Assembly: GCF_017356035.1 (NCBI RefSeq)
Contig: NZ_JAFIQX010000006.1
Coordinates: 124,001-188,000, forward strand
Reading direction: 5' to 3'
Source of the DNA: Longitalea luteola
GTDB lineage: Bacteria; Bacteroidota; Bacteroidia; Chitinophagales; Chitinophagaceae
DNA length: 64,000 nucleotides
Position 1 is the stretch's first letter. Every line of letters begins with the position of its first letter. Positions 51,881 through 60,838 of the stretch are shown here, in pieces. Below the pieces are notes generated by a model. It did no database searches. It was not told the DNA's origin and saw nothing but the letters and a program-made list of their open reading frames with translations. Made by a program: the position numbers and the translations under genes.

Positions 51881-53674
51881 ATGAAGAATATCCGCAATTT
51901 TTGCATCATAGCGCATATCGACCATGGTAAAAGTACCCTGGCAGACAGACTGTTACAATCCACCAATACCATCAGTGAACGGGAAATGATGGACCAGGTC
52001 CTGGACGATATGGACCTGGAGCGGGAAAAAGGTATTACCATCAAGAGCCACGCCATTCAAATCAATTATAAACATACTGACGGACAGGAATATATACTGA
52101 ACCTGATCGACACCCCGGGCCACGTGGATTTCAGCTACGAAGTGAGCCGTGCACTGGCTGCCTGTGAGGGCGCCCTGTTGCTGGTAGACGCTACCCAGGG
52201 TATTCAGGCCCAAACTATCAGTAACCTGTACCTCGCCATTGATAATGACCTGGAGATCATCCCGGTTATCAATAAAATTGATATGGACGGCGCCATGATC
52301 GAAGAAGTTAAGGACCAGATCATTGAGCTCATTGGCTGTAAACCGGAGGATATCCTGCTGGCCAGTGGCCGTACGGGTATTGGCGTAGACGGCATTCTGC
52401 AAGCGATCGTGGAACGCATTCCGGCTCCCAAAGGAAACCCCGAAGAGCCGCTGCAAGCCCTGATCTTCGATAGCGTGTTTAACAGCTTCCGCGGTATCAT
52501 CGTATACTTCCGCGTACTCAACGGCACCATCCGCAAGGGCGATATCGTAAAATTTGTGTCTACCGACATGGATTATGAAGCCGCTGAAGTAGGTATCCTC
52601 AAACTGAAGATGACGGAAAAGAAGGAAGTAAGTGCAGGCGATGTAGGTTATCTTATTACCGGTATCAAGAACGCAAAAGAAGTAAAAGTGGGTGATACCA
52701 TCACCCTCAGGAATAATCCAACGCAGGAAATGATCAAAGGTTTCCAGGAAGTGAAACCGATGGTATTTGCAGGCATCTTTCCTGTAAATACTGATGAGTT
52801 TGAAGAACTGCGTGACTGTATGGACAAACTCCAGCTGAATGACGCTTCACTTACGTATGAACTGGAAACCTCACAGGCCCTTGGCTTTGGTTTCCGATGC
52901 GGCTTCCTGGGTATGCTGCACATGGAGATCATCCAGGAAAGGCTTGAGCGGGAGTTTAACCAAACAGTGATCACCACCGTTCCCAACGTAAGTTTTATCG
53001 CCTATACCACCAAGGGCGAAAAGATCATCGTGAACAACCCTACAGAATTCCCTGATCCTGTAAAGACAGACAGGATAGAAGAACCATATATTAAAGCCCA
53101 GATCATTACAAAGCCTGAATATATTGGTAATATCATGACGCTTTGCCTCGGCAAACGCGGCATCCTGTTGAACCAAAGCTACCTGACCACAACGCGCGTG
53201 GAACTGCAGTTTGAGATGCCGCTGACAGAGATCGTGTTCGACTTCTACGATAAACTAAAAAGCCAGACCCGTGGCTATGCGTCCTTCGACTACCATCCTA
53301 TCGGCTATCGCGAAAGCGATATCGTTAAGATGGATATCCTGCTGAATGGCGATAAAGTGGATGCCCTCAGCGCGCTTATTCACCGGAGTAGATCCCAGGA
53401 TTTTGGCCGCAAGCTTTGCGAAAAACTGAAGGAGCTGCTGCCCCGCCAACAATTCCAGATAGCCATACAGGCTGCCGTTGGCGCCAAAGTACTGGCCCGC
53501 GAAAATATCAGCGCCATGCGTAAAGACGTTACTGCCAAATGTTATGGTGGTGACATCAGCCGTAAACGTAAACTGTTGGAGAAACAAAAAGAGGGTAAAA
53601 AACGTATGCGCCAGATAGGTAATGTGGAAGTTCCGCAGGAAGCATTCCTGGCCGTTTTGAAACTTGATGATTAA
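51881..53674 (+). CDS. lepA: Elongation factor 4 (back-translocase)
   Basis: A ribosome-dependent GTPase of 597 residues, full length. The GTP-binding motifs are [29 protein letters not shown] and [11 protein letters not shown]. Domain II and a domain IV-like part follow, then the LepA-specific C-terminal domain ([40 protein letters not shown]). It acts on stalled or mistranslocated ribosomes. Confidence 0.98.
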   Translation: MKNIRNFCIIAHIDHGKSTLADRLLQSTNTISEREMMDQVLDDMDLEREKGITIKSHAIQINYKHTDGQEYILNLIDTPGHVDFSYEVSRALAACEGALLLVDATQGIQAQTISNLYLAIDNDLEIIPVINKIDMDGAMIEEVKDQIIELIGCKPEDILLASGRTGIGVDGILQAIVERIPAPKGNPEEPLQALIFDSVFNSFRGIIVYFRVLNGTIRKGDIVKFVSTDMDYEAAEVGILKLKMTEKKEVSAGDVGYLITGIKNAKEVKVGDTITLRNNPTQEMIKGFQEVKPMVFAGIFPVNTDEFEELRDCMDKLQLNDASLTYELETSQALGFGFRCGFLGMLHMEIIQERLEREFNQTVITTVPNVSFIAYTTKGEKIIVNNPTEFPDPVKTDRIEEPYIKAQIITKPEYIGNIMTLCLGKRGILLNQSYLTTTRVELQFEMPLTEIVFDFYDKLKSQTRGYASFDYHPIGYRESDIVKMDILLNGDKVDALSALIHRSRSQDFGRKLCEKLKELLPRQQFQIAIQAAVGAKVLARENISAMRKDVTAKCYGGDISRKRKLLEKQKEGKKRMRQIGNVEVPQEAFLAVLKLDD

Positions 53675-53728
53675 GCATTATCAAGCGATCCTGCGTATAC
53701 AAAACGAAGCCTCGATATGCATGGGGGA

Positions 53729-53754
53729 TTCCAATAATTGAATAATTATTGGAA
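53729..53754. terminator. Hairpin after lepA
   Basis: TTCCAATAATT / AATTATTGGAA perfect stem, 55 nt after the lepA stop, without a long T run; possibly an mRNA-end stabiliser. Confidence 0.5.
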
Positions 53755-53886
53755 CTATGTTAACCAAAAATATTAGTAAAGATCAACGGACATTGATCTT
53801 TCAGCAACCCCTGCATCAACAGTTTCTCCTTCATTATTCCCAGGCCATTTCTTGAAAGGCAGCCGTCGTCTTTTATAAACTGACCC

Positions 53887-54927
53887 TTATTGTTTCTTCC
53901 TGGGCGATGCGCTTTTTTTAGGAGGAGCAGTTGTTGCCGGTTGTACTCCTTTTTCCCGTTCCATAGTCTTCCGGGAAGCTTCTTCCAGCCGCTGCTCATT
54001 GGCGTTACCGGCATCATCTAAAATGGTTGATTCCTGGGGGAACTGGCCATCTTTCAGTTTCATGTCAAATTCGAGCCGCGGTACATGTACCCACTGGCCA
54101 TTTTGCCATTTGAATGCTTCAAAATCGCCATCAGGTATATAGGTTGACTTTCTTTCCGGCTCATTGGTTTCAGAGATCAGGTGATCAAATACGATCAGAT
54201 CTTTTTCAGGATCATAATTGAAAAAGGTCTTGGCTTCTTTTTTATATTCAATATTAAAGCGCGCCTGTACCGGCCTCTTTACAGAATCTTCTTTGAAGGA
54301 TACCATAGCGCCGCCGAATACCGGTTCTCCGCGCTCATTGAAATGTAATACTTCCATCCATTTCCGGTTACTGCTCACACTGAAATCATCGAACCCCAAA
54401 AGGGTGTAGTACTTTTTACCATTATATTCCTTGGCTATTATGCGGTAATAAATAGCGCCGATCCAGTTGTTACGACTGCGCACCGAATCAAGCGGTTTGG
54501 GGGTGAACATGGAATAGTCGAACAGGGGAAACAGTTTCAGCGATCCGTCGGGTGTATTCATTTGTATCGCCCCTTTCTGCAAATAAACATATTCATCCTT
54601 TTTCAATTGCCAGGTAAAGATGCGGAAGGTACTGTCAGGTGCATACAGTTTTGAAATATTCAGCGAATCGAACGGATAATAAAAAGCGTTCTTTATTTTC
54701 AGGGCTCGCACAAAAGTGCGGGTGAACAGACTGTCTGACCGAAAACGGTCAGCGGCACTTTCACTGAAAACCATTTTGCCCGATAGCTTCGTTAAAGTAT
54801 CCTCTTTACGTTCCAATTCCTTACTATCTGCCTGGCTTATGCGTTGCGCCGATGCCGACGTTGCGATCAATAAACCGACGATCAATAACCAACTGGTAAA
54901 ACAGTATTTTATATAGTGGTAATTCAT
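53887..54927 (-). CDS. Secreted hypothetical protein
   Basis: 346 residues with a signal peptide (about 1-28, ending SASA-Q). The mature part mixes helices and beta strands (FRIFTWQLKKDEYVYLQKGA, NWIGAIYYRIIAKEYNGKKY, KYYTLLGFDDFSVSSNRKW). The C-terminal 40 residues are rich in Pro, Lys and Ser (APPKKSASPRKKQ) and probably disordered. No known domain is recognised. It lies alone between lepA and the heptose genes. Confidence 0.7.
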   Translation of the reverse strand: MNYHYIKYCFTSWLLIVGLLIATSASAQRISQADSKELERKEDTLTKLSGKMVFSESAADRFRSDSLFTRTFVRALKIKNAFYYPFDSLNISKLYAPDSTFRIFTWQLKKDEYVYLQKGAIQMNTPDGSLKLFPLFDYSMFTPKPLDSVRSRNNWIGAIYYRIIAKEYNGKKYYTLLGFDDFSVSSNRKWMEVLHFNERGEPVFGGAMVSFKEDSVKRPVQARFNIEYKKEAKTFFNYDPEKDLIVFDHLISETNEPERKSTYIPDGDFEAFKWQNGQWVHVPRLEFDMKLKDGQFPQESTILDDAGNANEQRLEEASRKTMEREKGVQPATTAPPKKSASPRKKQ

Positions 54928-55026
54928 AGTTTATATGCTAAATGCTTACAACCTGACAGGCCGCGACAAAGTTACGATGCCGTTTTGCGCCATCCCCAAC
55001 AGGAACGTGAAAGGGTTGATAAAATT

Positions 55027-55584
55027 TTATGCTTTTTGCAAAGCTTTTGCAAAATCGGCTAATGAATTAAACGCCAGGTCAATAGCAGGGTGGGGAAGCT
55101 CCTGTTCCGGGTTGGTTGTCTTTACAAAAACGGTGTGAATGCCGGCATTCCGGCCAAATTCCATATCACTCATATTGTTACCCACGATCAACGATTTTTG
55201 CAGGTCGATCTCCGGGAAATCCTTTTTCGCGTCGAAGATCATGCCGGGATTAGGCTTTCGGTTGGGGTGGCTGGCGTCATTCGCTACACAATAATATATG
55301 CGGTCGATGCGGCCGCCGTTTTTTATGATGTCAGCAGTCATGCAGGTATGGATATGCAATAGATCTGCTTCTGTCATTAAACCACGTCCCACACCACGCT
55401 GATTGGTCGTAATTATTACCAGACCAAAAATTTCGGTCAATGATCTTAATGCATCCAGCACACCATCATAAAAAATAAACTCATCGTAATTATACACGTA
55501 ATCCTGGTATTTCTCTTCATTGAGAACACCGTCCCGGTCGAGAAATAAAGTCCAGGTTTTATCGATCTGTTTAAGGTCTAACAT
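55027..55584 (-). CDS. gmhB: D-glycero-D-manno-heptose 1,7-bisphosphate phosphatase (HAD-IIIA)
   Basis: A 185-residue HAD phosphatase with nucleophile motif FLDRDGVLNEE, ITTNQRGVGRG (motif II), K in RKPNPGM and the acidic LIVGNNMSDMEFG (motif IV). It should remove the 7-phosphate of heptose 1,7-bisphosphate. The zinc-binding loop of E. coli GmhB (three Cys and one His) is shortened here and keeps a single Cys (YYCVANDASHP). The three other GDP-heptose genes lie just upstream on the same strand, fixing the role. Confidence 0.88.
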   Translation of the reverse strand: MLDLKQIDKTWTLFLDRDGVLNEEKYQDYVYNYDEFIFYDGVLDALRSLTEIFGLVIITTNQRGVGRGLMTEADLLHIHTCMTADIIKNGGRIDRIYYCVANDASHPNRKPNPGMIFDAKKDFPEIDLQKSLIVGNNMSDMEFGRNAGIHTVFVKTTNPEQELPHPAIDLAFNSLADFAKALQKA

Positions 55585-55626
55585 TTCTTAAATTATTACT
55601 TACCTAATCGCAAGGCTGCTTCAGCA

Positions 55627-56352
55627 TCAAACGCCGTCAGTTTGAACGTCGTTCGAGCGGGCATGCAATTCCTTATTCGCCCTTTCAAAATCTTCCGGAA
55701 TACCAATGTCAATAAAATAGGCGTCCTGAACAATGCCATACATGGGCCGGGCCGTATATAACTTTTCCAGGTAATCTTTTTCAAAAGAGAATTTTTCCGG
55801 CAAAGCTTCATGGAGGAACGTGTTTACCTGCAATGCATAAATGCCGCCATTGATAAGGCCGTTCTCGTAGAACTGCTTTTCCCTGAAACTGGTAATAGCG
55901 CCATTATCTGCTATTTCAACCACGCCGTACCGGTCGAATCGCTGCATGGGTTTTAAGGCCAGTGTACAATGTGCCTGGTGTTGCAAATGAAATGCAGCCA
56001 GGGCAGATACCTGAATCGAGAACATGGTATCACCGTTCAGGATCAGCACATGCCGTTCCGTAGCCTGTCTACAGGCGAGTTGAATGGCTCCACCGGTTCC
56101 CAGCGGTTCTTTTTCTATAACATATTGTTTGCTGAGGCCGGCATACGACGCATCCAGGAACTGCTGAATCACTTTAGATTTATAGCCCAATGAGAATATG
56201 AACTTTTCAATGCCCTGTTCCCTGAAATAGTTGATAACATGGGCAAGAAATGGCTTTCCTGCCACCGGCGCCATACATTTCGGCAGATCGGGTACTGCAC
56301 TGCGTAACCGGGTGCCTAATCCACCGGCGAGAATGATGCACTCTTTAATCAT
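55627..56352 (-). CDS. hddC: D-glycero-D-manno-heptose 1-phosphate guanylyltransferase-type nucleotidyltransferase
   Basis: A 241-residue nucleotidyltransferase. The signature ILAGGLGTRLRSAVPDLPKC begins at residue 6, followed by EKEPLGTGGAI, ILNGDTMF (metal Asp) and YFIDIGIPEDFERA. It would couple heptose 1-phosphate to GTP, giving GDP-heptose. The ATG at 56352 is fixed by the family N-terminus. Neighbours gmhA and gmhB support the GDP-heptose assignment over a hexose one. Confidence 0.88.
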   Translation of the reverse strand: MIKECIILAGGLGTRLRSAVPDLPKCMAPVAGKPFLAHVINYFREQGIEKFIFSLGYKSKVIQQFLDASYAGLSKQYVIEKEPLGTGGAIQLACRQATERHVLILNGDTMFSIQVSALAAFHLQHQAHCTLALKPMQRFDRYGVVEIADNGAITSFREKQFYENGLINGGIYALQVNTFLHEALPEKFSFEKDYLEKLYTARPMYGIVQDAYFIDIGIPEDFERANKELHARSNDVQTDGV

Positions 56353-56387
56353 ATAGTAAACAGTTCCGCTGGTGAGGGAACCCACTT

Positions 56388-56966
56388 TTATTTTCCGAAA
56401 TACTGTTCTTCTACCAGTTGACAAATAATATGCCCCAGCATGATATGGCTTTCCTGAATACGGGGAGTATCTTTTGATGGTACATTCACCAGGTGATCGC
56501 TCAATAATTTCATTTTGCCACCATTGTCGCCGGTAAATCCTACGGTTATAATGCCTTTTTCGCGGGCGACTTCAAATGCCTTTACAATATTGGCTGAATC
56601 ACCGGAAGTAGATAAGCCAATAAGCACGTCTCCTTGTAAACCGATGCCTTTAATTAACCGGGCATATACTACATCATAGCTGTAATCGTTGGCCACAGCG
56701 GTTAAATACGAGGTATTGCAATGTAAAGCTTCTGCAGGCAGCGCATCGCGGTCGGTATAAAAACGGCCGGAGAATTCAGCGGCCAGGTGCTGCGCATCAG
56801 CTGCACTGCCGCCATTACCGCAGAAATACACGCGGTTGCCGTTGCGTAATGCTGCCGTAATAATAGTAGCCAGTTGGTCGATTGTACCGAGCAACACGGG
56901 GTCTTTCAAAATGCTTTCTTTGGTACTGATCGATGCCTTAATAATGTCTGTTATCTTATTTGTCAT
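56388..56966 (-). CDS. gmhA: Sedoheptulose 7-phosphate isomerase
   Basis: A SIS-domain isomerase of 192 residues that makes D-glycero-D-manno-heptose 7-phosphate. Visible are the phosphate-binding YFCGNGGSAADAQHLAAEFS, LIGLSTSGDSANIVKAFEVA and the C-terminal IQESHIMLGHIICQLVEEQ helix with the catalytic His. It lies 35 nt before hddC. The gap to the upstream hddA is filled by a family-C repeat. Confidence 0.95.
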   Translation of the reverse strand: MTNKITDIIKASISTKESILKDPVLLGTIDQLATIITAALRNGNRVYFCGNGGSAADAQHLAAEFSGRFYTDRDALPAEALHCNTSYLTAVANDYSYDVVYARLIKGIGLQGDVLIGLSTSGDSANIVKAFEVAREKGIITVGFTGDNGGKMKLLSDHLVNVPSKDTPRIQESHIMLGHIICQLVEEQYFGK

Positions 56967-56972
56967 AGATTT

Positions 56973-57121
56973 TAATTAAAAAATGTGATAATGTGAAAAT
57001 TCGATGATGTGATAATTAAATACAAACCACAAGATCTGCTTTTGGCGCGAGCTTCGCTTTTATCGGAACTGTCCGGCCTTAAAGCATTATCACATTAGCT
57101 AATTATCTCATTAGCTAATTG
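56973..57121. repeat. Word-family C element between hddA and gmhA
   Basis: Left arm AATGTGATAATGTGAAAATT and onwards, right arm GCATTATCACATTAGCTAAT and onwards; core about 60 nt. It abuts the hddA stop codon. Confidence 0.78.
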
Positions 57122-57122
57122 A

Positions 57123-58142
57123 CTATATTGTCCAGGAGGTCATTCCATGATCAACAAACTGGTAGTTCTTTACAAAGCCACCAAATTTCGAAAGGCAATC
57201 TATCACCTGGTACTTGGCGTTTCCCGGACAATAGAATGTCATAAACCCACCGCCGCCTGCGCCGGAGATCTTTCCTCCTGTAGCGCCTGCTTTCTTAGCG
57301 GCTTCATAGATCTCATCCATGAGGGTGTTGGAGATGCCTTCGGCCATTTGCTTTTTTTGTTGAAAACCAAAATCAAGTATCTCGCCAATTTCATGCAATC
57401 TCCCTTTTAACAGGGCTTCTTTCATTAATTGGGCCTGGCGTTTCAACTGATGCATGGCATCGATCGGTTTCTCTTTTTTCGAAACCACATTCTCGCTTTG
57501 CTTTTCAATGATCTTCGCCGACTCGCGGCTGGTGGCTGTATAATACAACACCAGGTTGTTCTCCAGTTCGAACAGGTATTGTTGTTTTATGCGTAACGGG
57601 TTTACCACCACATTTTCGCCATAAAACTCCATATAGTTAACGCCGCCAAATGTAGCCGCATACTGATCCTGTCTGCCACCGGCCCATTTCAGGTCGTTGC
57701 GCTCAATATCATAGGCCAGCTGGGCAACATCATATTCGCCCAGGGGTAATCGCAGCATTTCGGCAAAAGCGCCTACAATGGCAACCACCAGCGTAGAAGA
57801 AGTTCCCAAACCGGAGCCTGCGGGGGCGTCAACAAATGTCGACAATCTGAACCCCGCTTCAGGTATGCCGTATTGCTTTTGAATACGGTTATAAACGCCT
57901 TTTAACAGGTCGAGGTGGCCATCTATGGGCAATTGGGCCGACCAGCTGAATTGCTGTGTTTCCTGCCTGTCCATAGCCTGCAGTTGAATGGTCTTTTCGG
58001 CAAGCGGTTCAATATTGGCATAGGCATACAACGACACCGTAGCATTAAGAATTGCCCCGCCATACAAGTCACTATACGGACTTACATCCGTACCACCGCC
58101 GGCCAAACCAATACGTAAGGGTGCTTTGCTTCTGTAGATCAT
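57123..58142 (-). CDS. hddA: D-glycero-D-manno-heptose 7-phosphate kinase (GHMP family)
   Basis: A 339-residue GHMP kinase with PLRIGLAGGGTDVSPYSDLY at the N-terminus, the ATP-binding DAPAGSGLGTSSTLVVAIVG, and the C-terminal GATGGKISGAGGGGFMTFYC. The Thr-Asp in GGGTDV matches the heptose-kinase subgroup. It phosphorylates C1 to give the 1,7-bisphosphate. It is 50 nt downstream of the group 1 glycosyltransferase gene. Confidence 0.93.
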   Translation of the reverse strand: MIYRSKAPLRIGLAGGGTDVSPYSDLYGGAILNATVSLYAYANIEPLAEKTIQLQAMDRQETQQFSWSAQLPIDGHLDLLKGVYNRIQKQYGIPEAGFRLSTFVDAPAGSGLGTSSTLVVAIVGAFAEMLRLPLGEYDVAQLAYDIERNDLKWAGGRQDQYAATFGGVNYMEFYGENVVVNPLRIKQQYLFELENNLVLYYTATSRESAKIIEKQSENVVSKKEKPIDAMHQLKRQAQLMKEALLKGRLHEIGEILDFGFQQKKQMAEGISNTLMDEIYEAAKKAGATGGKISGAGGGGFMTFYCPGNAKYQVIDCLSKFGGFVKNYQFVDHGMTSWTI

Positions 58143-58192
58143 CTATTTTATTATAAAAGGTCTTGAAATTAACTAAATAAACCTGCCTCATT

Positions 58193-59326
58193 TTAACTCA
58201 TTGCCAGGATCGTATTGACCAGGTTATGCCAGGAATATTTTTCTTTTTCGACGCGAAGATGTGGTATAAAATGCTGTTCTCCAAGTTCAAAATAACGGTT
58301 AATAGCGGCGGCCAGTGAGGCTGGTTCAGGTTCGCAAACCAAGCCAACTTTTTCGTGGGGCACCAGGGTAGGCAAACTTCCAACATTGGTTACCACCATC
58401 GGTTTTTCGAAATGATAGGCCAGGGGCGTAACCCCGCTTTGGGTAGCACTGCGGTAGGGCTGTATGACCATATCCGCGGCACACAGATAATATTTCACTT
58501 CACTGTCGGGAATAAAATCTGTTCTCAAGATCAGGCTATCCCCGATCCCCAATCGCTTTATCTGGTCCTGGAACGGTTTCTCATCTTCATAAAATTCACC
58601 AGCCACCAATAACTTTGGCGTTGACGTTTGGGCTGGTTGTTTCAACAATGCCATGGCTTCATACAGGATATCAAGCCCTTTATATTTCCGGATAAAGCCA
58701 AAGAACAGTATGATCTTTTCACCGGCCGGAAGTCCCAGTTTTTTGCGGGCCTCTTCCTTTGTTACCGGTTCGCCAAAATTGTCGTACAGGGGATGTAATA
58801 CCTGTTGCGCGGGTTTGTTCTTTTCAAACTGACGCAGGTCGGTCATTACCTTTTCACTCATAGTGATAAAAGCATCACAACTATTCAGGAAGTAGCGGGT
58901 GAACGCTACATCGCCGGGTCTTTTTTCGTGGGGAATAATATTATCAGTGATCGCAATAATGCGGGTATGACGGTTTTTTCGCGCCCTGCGCAAAATAGTG
59001 CCCAGGGCAGGCCCCATAAACGGCAACCAGTAGCGCACCACAATGATATCGGGTTTGATACGCTTCAATTCATTTCCTACCTGCAGCCAGTTTATCGGAT
59101 GTACCGAATTGATCACAGAATAAATCTCCAGATCAGCAGGCGCAGGTTCTGTTGAATATTGCGTTGTACCGGGAAATAAGAAAGAAGGGTATTGCAGGGA
59201 GAAAGAGTAGATGCTGCAGGTATGGCCTTCATCAATAAACTGCTTGCACAGCCGCTGGTTGAAGGTGGCCAGGCCACCCCGCAACGGATGCCCGGGGCCT
59301 ATGATGACGATTTTTTTTACAGCCAT
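58193..59326 (-). CDS. Group 1 (GT4) glycosyltransferase
   Basis: 377 residues with the GT-B fold: N-terminal GPGHPLRGGLATFNQRLCKQ, then the C-terminal nucleotide-sugar lobe with ILFFGFIRKYKGLDILYEA and the acidic/donor loop PYRSATQSGVTPLAYHFEKP. It probably adds a sugar (perhaps heptose, given the neighbours) to a cell-surface glycan. Its ATG shares one base with the stop of the upstream GT2 gene (TAATG), so translation is coupled. Confidence 0.9.
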   Translation of the reverse strand: MAVKKIVIIGPGHPLRGGLATFNQRLCKQFIDEGHTCSIYSFSLQYPSFLFPGTTQYSTEPAPADLEIYSVINSVHPINWLQVGNELKRIKPDIIVVRYWLPFMGPALGTILRRARKNRHTRIIAITDNIIPHEKRPGDVAFTRYFLNSCDAFITMSEKVMTDLRQFEKNKPAQQVLHPLYDNFGEPVTKEEARKKLGLPAGEKIILFFGFIRKYKGLDILYEAMALLKQPAQTSTPKLLVAGEFYEDEKPFQDQIKRLGIGDSLILRTDFIPDSEVKYYLCAADMVIQPYRSATQSGVTPLAYHFEKPMVVTNVGSLPTLVPHEKVGLVCEPEPASLAAAINRYFELGEQHFIPHLRVEKEKYSWHNLVNTILAMS

Positions 59327-60270
59327 TATTCGATACCTGTTTTCTGCTCAATTAAATAATGGTTGCGGCCGGCTGCATTACGCGTAATCAGTTCGCCGAG
59401 GAACCCGGCAATGAACATCAACGTACCCATGACCATAAGCGTTAAGGAAATATAAAAAACCGGCCGGTTGGTAATGGCATATTCCGGTTCAATAATCTTT
59501 GAAATGATCAGGTACAACACCATCAGAACACTCAACACCAGCACGGCAGAACCCCACAATCCAAAAAAGTGCATGGGCCGTTTGCCATATTTACCTACAA
59601 ATGTAATAGATGCCAGGTCGAGAAAGCCATTAACGAAACGCTCCCAGCCAAATTTGGTAATACCGTATTTGCGCTTGCGGTGCTCCACCACTTTTTCGCC
59701 GATCTTTTTAAAACCGGCCCATTTTGCCAGCACCGGTATATAACGATGCATTTCGCCATACACTTCAATGCTTTTAACTACTTTATACTTGTAAGCTTTG
59801 AGACCGCAATTAAAATCGTGTAAATAGATCTTCGACATACGCCGGGTAGCCCAGTTAAAGAACTTGCTCGGAATATTTTTAGTGAGGGTATTATCAAAAC
59901 GTTTCTTTTTCCAGCCGCTTACCAGGTCATAGCCATCTTCAATGATCATTCTTCGCAATTCGGGAATTTCATCCGGACTGTCCTGCATATCGGCATCCAT
60001 TGTGATCACCACTTTACCCATAGCGGCTTTGAAACCCTCGTTCAGTGCAGCAGATTTACCATAATTACGCTGGAACTTGATCCCTTTAATATTAGGGTTC
60101 TTTGCACGCAACTGTTCAATCACCAGCCACGAATTATCGGTGCTGCCGTCATCGATCATAATGATCTCATAGGAAAGATCATTGGCAGTAACTACCCGCT
60201 CAATCCATGCACACAATTCGGGCAGGGATTCTTCTTCATTCAACAAAGGCACTACAATGGAAATATCCAT
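59326..60270 (-). CDS. GT2 polyprenyl-phosphate glycosyltransferase with two C-terminal membrane helices
   Basis: 314 residues. The GT-A domain has VVPLLNEEESLPELC, IIMIDDGSTDNSW and the donor-site MDADMQDSPDEI, followed by the DPM1/ArnC-type FNCGLKAYK. Helices at about 230-252 and 266-292 anchor the enzyme to the inner membrane. It should transfer a sugar to undecaprenyl phosphate or a lipid-linked glycan. It is coupled to the GT4 gene downstream and lies 2 nt after the DUF4199 gene. Confidence 0.92.
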   Translation of the reverse strand: MDISIVVPLLNEEESLPELCAWIERVVTANDLSYEIIMIDDGSTDNSWLVIEQLRAKNPNIKGIKFQRNYGKSAALNEGFKAAMGKVVITMDADMQDSPDEIPELRRMIIEDGYDLVSGWKKKRFDNTLTKNIPSKFFNWATRRMSKIYLHDFNCGLKAYKYKVVKSIEVYGEMHRYIPVLAKWAGFKKIGEKVVEHRKRKYGITKFGWERFVNGFLDLASITFVGKYGKRPMHFFGLWGSAVLVLSVLMVLYLIISKIIEPEYAITNRPVFYISLTLMVMGTLMFIAGFLGELITRNAAGRNHYLIEQKTGIE

Positions 60271-60272
60271 AG

Positions 60273-60827
60273 TTATTGGTTAAAAGTATTTTCGAACGGA
60301 GGCCGTTTTCTTTTGATGATCGCCGATATGATCAGGGCGACTATGAACCACCAGATGCAGCCAAAAACAAAACCCATGAGCAATCTCCCGATGGTGTAGT
60401 TGTTTTGGCTTAAGGTCTGTTCTACAGCTTCGTCGATCTTGTCTTCCGGCGCGCCAAACCTGCGCATCAGTTTTTCCGCCTGGTCGGCTGTTACCTGGGC
60501 CAGCGCCTGCCTGAAGGACACATCAATGTAATTAAACAAAATATATTGAAAAACGGTTGCGATCAGTGATCCTAATACCAGTATCAGAAAGGTTGCCTTC
60601 AAAGCTTCAGAAAACTCTAAGTAACCACCCTGTTGCTTTCTGATCTGCACTCCGCCGATTATACAAACTGCGATGGGTAAAACCATACCTACATAGGCAA
60701 CCGGGCTTACAAAGGTTTCTGCGCCGCCAAGATATAATATTACTGTAAATACAATTGCTACACCGGCGTTAATAAGTCCATAAAGAACCCCCAGGTTTTT
60801 GGGAGAGGAGGATGATGCGACAGTCAT
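60273..60827 (-). CDS. DUF4199 integral membrane protein
   Basis: 184 residues with four predicted helices (about 12-35, 40-60, 75-100 and 145-168) and the DUF4199 pattern GYLEFSEALKATFLILVLGS and LFNYIDVSFRQ. Function is unknown; the gene is often next to a GT2 glycosyltransferase in Bacteroidota, as here (2 nt apart), suggesting a role with it at the membrane. Confidence 0.88.
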   Translation of the reverse strand: MTVASSSSPKNLGVLYGLINAGVAIVFTVILYLGGAETFVSPVAYVGMVLPIAVCIIGGVQIRKQQGGYLEFSEALKATFLILVLGSLIATVFQYILFNYIDVSFRQALAQVTADQAEKLMRRFGAPEDKIDEAVEQTLSQNNYTIGRLLMGFVFGCIWWFIVALIISAIIKRKRPPFENTFNQ

Positions 60828-60838
60828 ACAATACGATA

